This document shows positions 24,507-32,553 of a DNA stretch of 36,394 nt, one piece after another. The notes beneath the pieces were generated by a model, which saw only the letters and a program-made list of their open reading frames with translations, ran no database searches and was not told the origin of the DNA. The position numbers were made by a program, and so were the translations under genes. The stretch is taken from positions 1-36,394 of the forward strand of contig DAOUPA010000006.1 in assembly GCA_030626405.1 (NCBI GenBank), in the 5' to 3' direction. This DNA comes from Planctomicrobium sp. GTDB taxonomy: Bacteria; Planctomycetota; Planctomycetia; Planctomycetales; Planctomycetaceae. How positions within the stretch are numbered: the stretch's first letter is position 1; each line of letters starts with the position of its first letter.

Positions 24507-26231
24507 TTAAGCCAATCGGTCGGTGGCGACGTGGTAATGAGGGTCTTCTGAGATGTTAATTTCTACAAGATCGCCAGCCTGATCCAGTAATCTGCGGCAT
24601 TCCGCACTGAGGTGTGTGATGTGTAATCTCTTGCCGCCGCTTTGGTATTTCTCGGCAAGCCAGTTAATCGCTTCCAGGCCGGATTGGTCGTACACTCGTG
24701 TGTAATAGAAATCGATGACGACGTCGTCGGAATCGCCAGCGACATCGAACATCTCTTTGAACGATGAAACCGACGCAAAGAATAAAGGTCCGTGAAGCTG
24801 ATAAATTTTGCTTCCGTGTTCGTTGTGCTTAATGTCGACCGCGATGTGAGTGGCGTGCTGCCAGGCGAAAACCAGGGCGGAGACGATCACGCCCAAGATG
24901 ACAGCTGTCGCCAAGTCGTGCATAAACACTGTATACCCAGCGACGAGGACCATCACAAAAACGTCACTTTTCGGCATCCGGCGAAACATGCTCAGTGAGG
25001 CCCATTCGAAAGTTCCGACGACAACCATGAACATCACACCGACTAGCGCCGCCATTGGGATCATCTCAATGACAGGAGCCAGGAACAATACAAATAACAA
25101 CAGGCAAACTGCCGCCGTGATTCCGGACAATCGGCCTCGACCTCCTGAGTTCACGTTGATCAGCGATTGCCCAATCATTGCGCAACCGCCCATTCCACCA
25201 AACAGACCGCAGACGATATTAGCAGCTCCTTGTCCGATACATTCGCGATTTCCTTTGCCGCGAGTTTCTGTAATTTCATCGATCAGAGTGAGCGTCATCA
25301 GCGATTCGATCAGTCCCACACCACAAAGAATAATTGCGAACGGGAAGATGATTTTCAAAGTCCCCCATGTCAGCGGGACCATCGAGTATTGAGTGAAGAA
25401 CAATTGCGGCAGACCGCCGCTGATACTGCCAGTGGAGGCATCTGCGACACTTGTGCTTGATGCTTTCGTCTTCTCTGCATCAGCAGTTTCAGTGGAAGCT
25501 ACAACCGGTGGTGCTGTACTTTCTTCAACTGTTCCATGATGCGAATTAAGCGAACCATTCGCGGCAGCCTGCGTATTCATGCTCAGCATGTCACCAACGG
25601 TCGCCAGCATGTTTTCACCCCGAGAAGTGTCGTACGATTGGTTAATCCCGATGGATATCAGCGTGACCGTCAGAATGGCGACAAGTGAAGCTGGGACAGC
25701 TTCAGTCAGTTTCGGCAGCAGCCAGATGATGAGCATCGTGATGAAGACGAGGATCAGCATGAGCATCAATGGTGTTCCAGAGAGATAGACGAGTGTTTTC
25801 TCAGGTGAAAGGGTTTTGAAACTGCCTAGCTGAGCCAGGCCGATGACGATTGCCAAACCATTCACGAAACCGAGCATCACCGAGTGAGGAACCATTCGGA
25901 TCAATTTTCCTAGCCGTCCGAGTCCAATCGCGACCTGCAACAGTCCACAAAGAATCACGGTCGGAAACAAGTATTCCACACCATGCTCAGCCACGAGTGC
26001 AACGACGACAACTGCCATCGCACCGGTCGCTCCAGAGATCATCCCGGGACGCCCTCCGAAGATGGCTGTGATCAGCCCGATGAAGAATGCTGAATAAAGT
26101 CCGATCAGTGGGGAGAGACCAGCGACGAAGGCAAAAGCAATCGCTTCAGGGACTAAAGCCAAGGCAACAGTAAGGCCCGAGAGGACGTCGTCTTTAGCTG
26201 ACGCTGATTGTTGACGAAAGAAGTTGAGCAT
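24507..26231 (-). CDS. SulP family anion transporter with STAS domain
   Basis: A 574-residue inner-membrane transporter of the SLC26/SulP family, importing an anion such as bicarbonate or sulfate. The N-terminal signature is clear ([35 protein letters not shown]) and is followed by about a dozen hydrophobic segments. The TM10-side motif [19 protein letters not shown] (328-346) is typical of the bicarbonate/sulfate SulP branch. A STAS domain lies at ~465-570 ([31 protein letters not shown]). An unusual Ser/Thr/Ala/Glu-rich insertion of ~55 residues (218-271) interrupts the membrane domain. Substrate cannot be fixed from sequence. The stop codon lies within a short hairpin TTGGCT/AGCCAA (24499-24515) with no T-run. 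No Shine-Dalgarno at ATG 26231. Confidence 0.92.
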   Translation of the reverse strand: MLNFFRQQSASAKDDVLSGLTVALALVPEAIAFAFVAGLSPLIGLYSAFFIGLITAIFGGRPGMISGATGAMAVVVVALVAEHGVEYLFPTVILCGLLQVAIGLGRLGKLIRMVPHSVMLGFVNGLAIVIGLAQLGSFKTLSPEKTLVYLSGTPLMLMLILVFITMLIIWLLPKLTEAVPASLVAILTVTLISIGINQSYDTSRGENMLATVGDMLSMNTQAAANGSLNSHHGTVEESTAPPVVASTETADAEKTKASSTSVADASTGSISGGLPQLFFTQYSMVPLTWGTLKIIFPFAIILCGVGLIESLMTLTLIDEITETRGKGNRECIGQGAANIVCGLFGGMGGCAMIGQSLINVNSGGRGRLSGITAAVCLLLFVLFLAPVIEMIPMAALVGVMFMVVVGTFEWASLSMFRRMPKSDVFVMVLVAGYTVFMHDLATAVILGVIVSALVFAWQHATHIAVDIKHNEHGSKIYQLHGPLFFASVSSFKEMFDVAGDSDDVVIDFYYTRVYDQSGLEAINWLAEKYQSGGKRLHITHLSAECRRLLDQAGDLVEINISEDPHYHVATDRLA

Positions 26232-26663
26232 GTTTTTGGGGGGATGTGAGTTCCTTTTACAAGGAGACGCAGCAACCGATTTTGGGTTTCAAGGCGGGAG
26301 CACTGAGTAGATTTCCAGTCAGTGCCAAACGGAGAGAGATTGAGCGTTTCATGCTGCCAGCGGTGAATGTTGAAACATCATTAACAGTTTCAACCAGCGA
26401 GGCAAAACGTCCCAATACTGATCGTGACGGGTATATCTCAGGTCCCTGCAGACAAGTCAACCAATAAGTGGCACTGAGAATTGTTCCACTCAACATTCGT
26501 CTGATATCAACGAACGCATGTGCATGAATGAAAGAATTGTGCAGAAAATAGCCCGTTTCACCCTTGCGATTTTCACGCAGGAGTCATTCTTGATGTCAAT
26601 CATCATAGAACGGAAATCAGGTTTTTCCGAGTGGTGCAGTAGTTGGAGTGACTCCGGTCCTGC
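26232..26663. other. Intergenic region between SulP and a secreted protein
   Basis: A 432-bp gap, both flanking genes on the minus strand. It contains an inverted repeat GCACTGA/TCAGTGC (26300-26325, 12-nt spacer) and a small GGAG-TGA-CTCC hairpin (26645-26655) just after the stop of the secreted-protein gene. I could not find a credible gene; frames on both strands lack start signals and family features. Confidence 0.4.
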
Positions 26664-27413
26664 TTAACGTCGAAAATTTGGAGCAGGAAGACTTGGTCCC
26701 TGAAGATTGCCTGGGCTCTGCACAGGTTGAGAAAAACGTTGATAAGGTTTTGAGTTCTGATACTGTGCCGGGGCGATTGGGACCGACTGTCTCACAGGCT
26801 GAAAGAGTTGCGAATAATTCTGATTCTGTGATCGTGGTGACGTAGAATGGAGGCTGAGGCCATCTCCCGCTGAATTTTGATAGGGCGACATGAGTTGAGC
26901 ACTTGGCTGAGTTGGCAAGGCCGCTTCGTTGATCGGCTTCGGGAGGTGATCATTTTTTTTGACAGGTGGTGCGCTTGGGAAGACAGGTTCATGATTCCCC
27001 TGCGAGAGATCCGCCATGCGCTCGTAGCGATGCCAGAACTGCTGTGAGTATGGCATGACAGGAGACATTCCGAACCCTTGTGCAGTTGTCGATTGGCTGA
27101 AGACATGGTGGTAATTGTAAGGGCGGAACGAATGGAAGCCGTGGTAATACGGCATGATTTTGATGTAGCCGTGCTTCCACGTCTCCTGGTCGTCATAAGT
27201 GAAGAGTTGTTCGCTGCTTCCAACTGAACCGGCTCCAAAGAACTGCCCCTCATCTCCAGCGAACTCACCTTCGCCTCCAACATAACTTCCCTGAGGAATT
27301 TCTTGCTGGACGTATCCCTGCTGTGCGTAATCCTGCTGAACGTAACCTTCTTGAGCGGAGACGGATGTTCCTGTGAAGACGACAGAAAACAGGATCCAAA
27401 ACTTACGTTTCAT
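26664..27413 (-). CDS. Secreted Gln/Tyr/His-rich hypothetical protein
   Basis: A 249-residue protein with a clear signal peptide (MKRKFWILFSVVFTGTSVSA, cleavage before QEG). ATG 27413 has AGGAG eight bases upstream. The mature N-terminus repeats the unit GYVQQ/DYAQQ/GYVQQ, then a Gly/Glu stretch. The middle (~76-135) is aromatic- and His-rich: WKHGYIKIMPYYHGFHSFRPYNYHHVFSQS, followed by MPYSQQFWHRYERMADLSQG; this has the look of the conserved part. The C-terminus is Pro/Gln/Ser-rich and disordered-looking. I do not recognise a family. It is divergent from another small secreted protein (27702-28304) with a similarly aromatic/Arg-rich end. Confidence 0.82.
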   Translation of the reverse strand: MKRKFWILFSVVFTGTSVSAQEGYVQQDYAQQGYVQQEIPQGSYVGGEGEFAGDEGQFFGAGSVGSSEQLFTYDDQETWKHGYIKIMPYYHGFHSFRPYNYHHVFSQSTTAQGFGMSPVMPYSQQFWHRYERMADLSQGNHEPVFPSAPPVKKNDHLPKPINEAALPTQPSAQLMSPYQNSAGDGLSLHSTSPRSQNQNYSQLFQPVRQSVPIAPAQYQNSKPYQRFSQPVQSPGNLQGPSLPAPNFRR

Positions 27414-27701
27414 CGATTTTCTCCTACCGATTCTTAGACACGTGACTCGGAACGAGTCGACACAATCAGGCGCAACACTCCTCTATTCAGGTTGATCGGC
27501 ACCGATACTGTGGAACTGCGGGAATTTGCCGGTTTTGAGGAGATGTTTCTCTATGGCGTCGGTTAATTGTTACAGGCCGTTCAAACTGTGATCTCTTCGG
27601 TAGAGTCCGTCGTTTTTCTTCAAGTCATCTCTACATCGGTCCAGCGACGTTTTAACGTCTTGGCAACCTCTTCTTAGATGAATATTGACCGGAGTACATC
27701 G

Positions 27702-28304
27702 ATGAAAACCTTACTTTTTAGTGTGCTTTTGATGACGTTTATGGCATCCGTGAGCTTTGCGCAAGGTCCAACTTTGCCAAAGCGGAGCGACCTTCCTGAA
27801 CTTCCCATTCCTCCACAGGCCCCTCTGGTCAACCCACCTTCAACTACAATTCAGTCCGATTCGGCACCCAAGCCAGCAGCCCCAGTGTCATCTCCGACCC
27901 TGAACGTTCCGCCACCACCGGTTCCGCACATTCCAGAATCGGTAGAGAAAATTCCTGATCAGCCAGCAACTTCTCCTGATGAGCCAGTCGCTCCTCTCAA
28001 TTCGAATACGAATGATCTTCACGCTCCAGCGAGCGTGGTCCCCCCGCAATCACCTGCGAACTCTTCCTCCATAGATCAACAGTCAACAGTTCGGTCTGAT
28101 CAGGCCCCTCGACGTATTATCTATCATGCGTCACCCTGGAATGTTCCGTTTAACGGCTACGGCGTCAACCCAGCAGGGGCGGAAGGCGTGTTCGTGGGAC
28201 CATCGTGGGCAGGTCGTCTGCATGTTCGTTTTCCCTACTACAGTTATCGACGACCTTGGTATACTCGTGGGCCTGCTAGTTTGAATGTTGATATCATCTG
28301 GTAA
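27702..28304 (+). CDS. Secreted Pro-rich hypothetical protein
   Basis: A 200-residue protein. I choose ATG 27702 because it has GGAG eight bases upstream and opens directly into a signal peptide (MKTLLFSVLLMTFMASVSFA-QG); an earlier ATG at 27678 would add eight polar residues. Residues 20-145 are Pro/Ser/Val-rich linker. The last ~55 residues look folded and conserved: WNVPFNGYGVNPAGAEGVFV, PSWAGRLHVRFPYYSYRRPW, ending SLNVDIIW. It may be a wall- or surface-exposed protein. Function unknown. The WYL regulator begins 62 bp downstream on the same strand and could be co-transcribed. Confidence 0.8.
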   Translation: MKTLLFSVLLMTFMASVSFAQGPTLPKRSDLPELPIPPQAPLVNPPSTTIQSDSAPKPAAPVSSPTLNVPPPPVPHIPESVEKIPDQPATSPDEPVAPLNSNTNDLHAPASVVPPQSPANSSSIDQQSTVRSDQAPRRIIYHASPWNVPFNGYGVNPAGAEGVFVGPSWAGRLHVRFPYYSYRRPWYTRGPASLNVDIIW

Positions 28305-28366
28305 TTGATGTGACGGTGCGGGCATGGCTGTTTCAGCGAAAAACGCATAGCGAAGAGATGGAGTGA

Positions 28367-29392
28367 ATGAGTTCAATTGGAAAGATCCGCCGCCTGTTGC
28401 ATCTTCTCGAGCGTCTGCAATCAGGGCGAATTTACAATGCCAAAGAGCTCGCGGATTTTTGCAATGTGAGTCGTAGAACAATTTTCCGCGACATGAAAAC
28501 GTTACAGGATTCTGGAATCCCTGTCCTCTATGATTCCAGCAAAAGCGGCTACTGGATCACTACTGGAGCCTACCTTCCTCCCACCGATTTGACGCTGGCA
28601 GAAACTCTTTCGCTGATGCTTTTGGCTCAAGAGATGGGCAGCAAGCAGAGGGGGATTCCATTTCATGGAATTGCTCGCGATGCCGCTCTGAAACTGCAAA
28701 GTAATCTTCCAAACCACCTTCGGCAGTATGTGGGGGAACTGAGTGAGGGCATTCAAATCGATGCAGAGCCACACGCCGATTTGGAAGACCACCAGCTTCA
28801 CTACGAAAGAACTCTGGAAGCGCTGACGTCTCGTAAGAAAATTCGTTTGCGATACAATAGTTTGTATGAGCGGAAAGTGATTCGAACTCTCGTTAGCCCT
28901 TACCGTCTGCTCTTTCAACGTCGGTCCTGGTACATCATCGGGCGATCTTCATTGCATCGGGCTGTAAGGACGTTCCACGTTGGGCGTATTCAAGATTCAG
29001 AATTGACCGAAGACGATTTCACACCTCCACCGCGATTTAGCTTGCAACGGTATTTGGGCAATGCCTGGAATATGGTTCGCGAACGTGGTGATCGATGCGA
29101 AGTGGTCATCCGCTTTCAACCGCTCGTTGCGAACAATGTCGCCGAAGTTGCCTGGCACAAAACGCAACGCTCTATCTGGAACTCAGATGGAACAATGGAC
29201 TTCGAGGTCACCGTCGATGGTGTCAATGAAATCTCCTGGTGGATCATGGGCTACGGCGATCAGGCAGAGGTTCTCAGACCTCAAAAACTTGTCGATCTCA
29301 TCGCCAGACGTGTCGAACGAATGGCAGAGACCTACCAAATCGGTCACACGAAAAAGAAAGCATCCAGAAAGCGCAAGCCTCCAAAGGGCTGA
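28367..29392 (+). CDS. YafY-type transcriptional regulator (HTH + WYL)
   Basis: A 341-residue DNA-binding regulator. Residues 1-65 form a winged HTH of the HTH_11/DeoR-like type (IGKIRRLLHLLERLQSG, AKELADFCNVSRRTIFRDMKTL). Residues ~140-215 are the WYL domain (KIRLRYNS..., RRSWYIIGRSSLHRAVRTF HVGRI), which in relatives senses nucleic-acid or nucleotide ligands. The C-terminal WCX part is 240-322 (CEVVIRFQPLVANNVAEVAW, WIMGYGDQAEVLRP). A basic tail (KKKASRKRKPPKG) ends it. ATG 28367 has GGAG just four bases away. No operator can be proposed, but the divergent promoters at 27414-27701 are natural targets to test. Confidence 0.92.
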   Translation: MSSIGKIRRLLHLLERLQSGRIYNAKELADFCNVSRRTIFRDMKTLQDSGIPVLYDSSKSGYWITTGAYLPPTDLTLAETLSLMLLAQEMGSKQRGIPFHGIARDAALKLQSNLPNHLRQYVGELSEGIQIDAEPHADLEDHQLHYERTLEALTSRKKIRLRYNSLYERKVIRTLVSPYRLLFQRRSWYIIGRSSLHRAVRTFHVGRIQDSELTEDDFTPPPRFSLQRYLGNAWNMVRERGDRCEVVIRFQPLVANNVAEVAWHKTQRSIWNSDGTMDFEVTVDGVNEISWWIMGYGDQAEVLRPQKLVDLIARRVERMAETYQIGHTKKKASRKRKPPKG

Positions 29393-29433
29393 GAAGAGTA
29401 ATTTAGCCCCGTGGACACCGCCTAGTTTGCCCA

Positions 29434-29455
29434 ATCGCCCGAGAGTCAGGGCGAT
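29434..29455 (+). terminator. Weak hairpin after the WYL regulator
   Basis: ATCGCCC / GGGCGAT, 7 bp with an 8-nt loop, extendable by three pairs (CAA/TTG) with one bulged G. It lies 42 bp after the stop. No T-run follows, so termination is uncertain. Confidence 0.35.
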
Positions 29456-29591
29456 GTTGCCGAGTCAAAATCGATATTGGCACAAAACGCCTCTTGAGCT
29501 AGATTCCCGCCTCATTTCCCTCACCTCCGGTTTCCCATTTCCTCTCAATTCCTGGTCCCTGACCAATTTCCACATGCTGGGAAGGATTCCC

Positions 29592-29798
29592 ATGCGTCGT
29601 TTTTTACTTTTTGCTACCTGTCTGACTTGCCTGACAAGCGGTTGCACGATGTTGGAGTGGGTTCGGCCCCATCAATTGTGGAAGTTGAACCGTCAGCCGG
29701 CAATGTCGCGTGACGATGCCTACTTCAACATTCCTGCTCAACCTGTTGCCGATGAAAACAAATCCACCGCTGGCGAGAAAAATGTCCGTCCATTTTGA
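29592..29798 (+). CDS. Small lipoprotein
   Basis: A 68-residue protein. ATG 29592 has AAGGA five bases upstream. The N-terminus is a lipoprotein signal ending LTSGC (Cys18), then MLEWVRPHQLWKLNRQPAMS and a polar tail ending in KNVRPF. Such short lipoproteins are common in planctomycetes; I know no function. The frame is open upstream to 29061, but that part overlaps the WYL regulator in another frame and is not coding. The Shine-Dalgarno sits in the loop of a tight hairpin GGGAA-GGA-TTCCC (29579-29591). It is followed 125 bp later by the L,D-transpeptidase gene. Confidence 0.65.
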   Translation: MRRFLLFATCLTCLTSGCTMLEWVRPHQLWKLNRQPAMSRDDAYFNIPAQPVADENKSTAGEKNVRPF

Positions 29799-29922
29799 CG
29801 TCGTGGGTTGTTGACTCGAACTCGTTGAATTCCAGTCGAGGATCACTCTTTGCAGCATTAGTCGTGTTTTGAAGGATCACCATATTTGACGAGCACGACA
29901 GTGGAGTGCGGAGTTTGTATTG

Positions 29923-31134
29923 ATGGTCCTTCAATCGAGGCCTGATAAGACACTGATTATGTTCGAATATCAACCACGTCGCCATCCGCTGCAATCGTTC
30001 CAGTTCTGGTTCACTATTCTGGTCTGTGCTGTCGGTGTTTTTGTCTGGCGGTCGGGCGTTCTTACCCAAAATTCTCAAGCTGTTGTGATTACTCCCACCA
30101 TTGAGGAAGAGGACATGCCGCTTCCTCCTCAGGCTGAGGAGGAGTTCTCCACCGACGATTCGAGTTCAACGCTTGCGGACGTGACACTTGCTCCACTTCA
30201 ATCCGAGGAACCGTTCTCAGAACAGCGATCCACTGAAGATGCTCATTTTCCGAACGGCGAAACGATGAGTGATGATCAGCTGAAAACGGCAGATGGAGTG
30301 CATGATGGTGACCCGAACAACGAATCCCTGACAGTTCAACGGACAAGTCTTGAGTCACCGTCGGCCGATTCTTCAATTCAATCACCGAGCCTTGGTTTTG
30401 GGGAAGCATTGACTTCTCGCCAAGTGACTCCTCAAGCTCTCGACTTCACGGAGATTGATAGACAGATTGCTGTAGGTGACGATGTCGCAGCACTGAGGGC
30501 ACTCTCAACCTTGTACTGGCAGCACCCAGAGAAACGACGCCAACTCGCCACTCGTCTGGACCAACTCTCACGACGAGTATACTTTCAACAACTGCCGCAT
30601 TATGTGGATCCCTATGAGGTCCAGTTCGGGGATCGGATGGAAACGATTGCGAAAAAATATCAAGTCTCGTGGAACTATCTTGCAAAGATCAATCACGTCG
30701 ATCCGCAGAGAATTCGTGCAGGACAAAAACTAAAAGTGATTCAAGGGCCGTTCGATGTTGTCGTTGACTTAAGCGACTTTGAACTGACTGTTCACGCCCA
30801 CGGATATTTCGTCGTCCGGATGCCTGTCGGAATTGGTCAAGATGAATCCACTCCCATCGGGACCTTTAGAGTGACAGACAAAGTTGTCGATCCCATTTAT
30901 TATGGACCCGATGGTGTCATTAAAAACGATGATCCTGCGAATCCGCTCGGGGAACGCTGGCTTGCAATCAGCGATGCCGCCGGAACAGTTCAGGGGTATG
31001 GTTTGCACGGGACAATCGATCCGTCATCCATCGGGAAAGCAGAATCTCGCGGCTGCATTCGGTTGTACGATCAGGATGTTGCCGACCTCTATGACCTGCT
31101 GACGATTGGTTCGAAGGTCATCATTCGGCGTTAG
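29923..31134 (+). CDS. Membrane-anchored LysM and L,D-transpeptidase (YkuD) protein
   Basis: A 403-residue cell-wall enzyme. ATG 29923 has CGGAG about ten bases upstream; a later ATG at 29959 would remove 12 residues. One transmembrane segment lies at ~28-47 (FWFTILVCAVGVFVW). Residues 50-170 are an acidic Ser/Glu linker. LysM is at ~227-273 (YEVQFGDRMETIAKKYQVSW, INHVDPQRIRAGQKLKV). The YkuD catalytic domain is at ~277-402, with VVRMPVGIGQDESTPIGTF and the active-site motif HGT...IGKAESRGCIRL (His362, Cys378). It would form 3-3 cross-links or attach proteins to peptidoglycan, which planctomycetes are now known to have. Its 3' end overlaps the glycosyltransferase on the opposite strand by 14 bp. 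Confidence 0.94.
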   Translation: MVLQSRPDKTLIMFEYQPRRHPLQSFQFWFTILVCAVGVFVWRSGVLTQNSQAVVITPTIEEEDMPLPPQAEEEFSTDDSSSTLADVTLAPLQSEEPFSEQRSTEDAHFPNGETMSDDQLKTADGVHDGDPNNESLTVQRTSLESPSADSSIQSPSLGFGEALTSRQVTPQALDFTEIDRQIAVGDDVAALRALSTLYWQHPEKRRQLATRLDQLSRRVYFQQLPHYVDPYEVQFGDRMETIAKKYQVSWNYLAKINHVDPQRIRAGQKLKVIQGPFDVVVDLSDFELTVHAHGYFVVRMPVGIGQDESTPIGTFRVTDKVVDPIYYGPDGVIKNDDPANPLGERWLAISDAAGTVQGYGLHGTIDPSSIGKAESRGCIRLYDQDVADLYDLLTIGSKVIIRR

Positions 31135-32257
31135 AACATTTTTCGATGTCGTCATCCATCTTGTTAATGATCGAAGGCCACTCAAATCTTTGAGATAGTC
31201 GGACTGCTATTTCCTGACGACTCACGATTTGGGAACGATCATTCTGCTTCCAGTCAGCAAGTTGCTGCAAATTGCTGACAAGGTCTGCGGTTGTTCCATC
31301 GTACAGAAAATTTGCGTCCTTCTGGACTAACTCTGGATACGCAAGGCGATCCGGGAGCAATGGGATGCAGCCAGCGTTCATGGCTTCGATGATCGCGATG
31401 CCAAAAAATTCATGCACAGCCGTCGAGACCACCACATCCGACTGTCGCAAAATCTTTTGGTACTCTGCTCGCGATTCTGCATATCCCCAGTGGAAGATTT
31501 GGTCGGCGAATTCTGTCTTTGCGTTTTCAAAACAGACAGGTGACTGACGATAAGATTCCCCCAAAACCGAGAACCGAAAGTCCCCACCATTTTCCTGAAA
31601 GCGTTTGAGAGCGTCAAAGAACTGCTCAGGGTTTTTATCGTGTTCCCATCGACCGACCCAAACGATGCGAAGTGGATAGTCTGTTGGTTTTCCCGAAGGA
31701 CAGGCTTCGATACCAGGGGAATGGATTCGTGATTTCTCCTTTGCGATATTCAACATTTGATCCCAGCGTTGCTGGTCATCCTGCAAAAGCCTCGGCATTT
31801 TTTTGAGAGCGTTTGAAGCATGGTCGAAAATATTTTCGCGATGAAAGTTTGAATTGAACCAGACTTGATCGGCGGCGAACAATGAAATGAAATTCGTGAA
31901 GGCGAAGTGGAAGTCCCGTTTTGCTTCGTCGCTTCGTCGTTGTGTTGGATACTCAAATTGGTTTTCATGGAAATAGAGAACTGTCGGAATCGACCGCATT
32001 TCATCAGGCAGAAGCCCTCGCAATTCCGCCAGATTGAGCATGTCGGTCGTGAAGATCACGTCTGGTCGTTGCCCGTTGTCTGCAATGATTTCACGAATTT
32101 GTAAAGCGAACGAAGTTGCGGCGTGTCTCATTCGCCATTTCCAATGAGTCCCTGGTAGCGTCAACACCGTGAACTCATGCCGACTGTTCCTCTGCCAACC
32201 TTCAAGAAATGCTTGATGACTTCCAGTATGAAACGGGTTGAGCGCGAGAATGTGCAT
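31121..32257 (-). CDS. Glycosyltransferase resembling tRNA-queuosine alpha-mannosyltransferase (DUF3524)
   Basis: A 378-residue GT-B enzyme. The N-terminal ~165 residues carry the DUF3524 signature: MHILALNPFHTGSHQAFLEG, GTHWKWRMRHAA, TTDMLNLAELRGLLP and VLYFHENQFEYP. In animals this domain (GTDC1/QTMAN) mannosylates queuosine-34 of tRNA-Asp. The C-terminal part is a GT4-type lobe (RIVWVGRWEHDKNPEQFFDAL, HEFFGIAIIEAMNAGCIPLLP). I choose ATG 32257, the family's N-terminus; a GTG at 32281 would add eight residues. Neither has a Shine-Dalgarno. The family assignment is fairly sure; that the substrate is queuosine tRNA in this bacterium is inference. It ends within the L,D-transpeptidase 3' end (14-bp overlap). 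The gene upstream is another glycosyltransferase beyond a repeat. Confidence 0.82.
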   Translation of the reverse strand: MHILALNPFHTGSHQAFLEGWQRNSRHEFTVLTLPGTHWKWRMRHAATSFALQIREIIADNGQRPDVIFTTDMLNLAELRGLLPDEMRSIPTVLYFHENQFEYPTQRRSDEAKRDFHFAFTNFISLFAADQVWFNSNFHRENIFDHASNALKKMPRLLQDDQQRWDQMLNIAKEKSRIHSPGIEACPSGKPTDYPLRIVWVGRWEHDKNPEQFFDALKRFQENGGDFRFSVLGESYRQSPVCFENAKTEFADQIFHWGYAESRAEYQKILRQSDVVVSTAVHEFFGIAIIEAMNAGCIPLLPDRLAYPELVQKDANFLYDGTTADLVSNLQQLADWKQNDRSQIVSRQEIAVRLSQRFEWPSIINKMDDDIEKCSNAE

Positions 32258-32367
32258 GAACTTTGGTTCGTAACTGTCCACAGGTTGACGCTATTTGAAG
32301 CAACTTTGAACGGGTGTGAGCAGAATTGTGAATGCGTTGGTGGTGTTTAGGAAAAAGGAAAAAGATG

Positions 32368-32540
32368 GAAACACAGAGGCACAGAGTTCACTGAGAGGAA
32401 GAAAGACCTGTTCACCGTGGGGATGGAGGTTCTGTTGACAACCGTTCTTAATCTTATTCTTTTCTTAATCCTAATCACCAAGAGGAAGATGAGCCGGAGA
32501 GTACCTGACCTTCTCCGTGTCCTCTGTGCCTCTGTGTTTC
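32368..32540. repeat. Palindromic intergenic element with CACAGAGGCACAGAG arms
   Basis: GAAACACAGAGGCACAGAG at 32368-32386 is repeated exactly in inverse orientation at 32522-32540. The arms extend imperfectly inward (CACTGAGAG... / CACGGAGA...). The 135 bp between them include a short T-rich direct repeat, TCTTAATC-TTATTCTTT-TCTTAATC, on the plus strand. It lies between the two glycosyltransferase genes. Elements with 'CTCTGTG/CACAGAG' arms and TTAATC-rich centres recur in many bacterial genomes to my knowledge; I can see only one copy here. Confidence 0.7.
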
Positions 32541-32553
32541 AATTTCTTAAGAA

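Noticed and set aside
26246-26496. Overlapping small frames on both strands between SulP and the secreted protein
   Set aside because: Neither has a ribosome-binding site, signal peptide or conserved-looking segment.
29061-29798. Long plus-strand frame of 245 codons
   Set aside because: Its first part overlaps the WYL regulator in another frame and has no family features. Only the last 68 codons, from ATG 29592 with a Shine-Dalgarno and lipobox, are credible.
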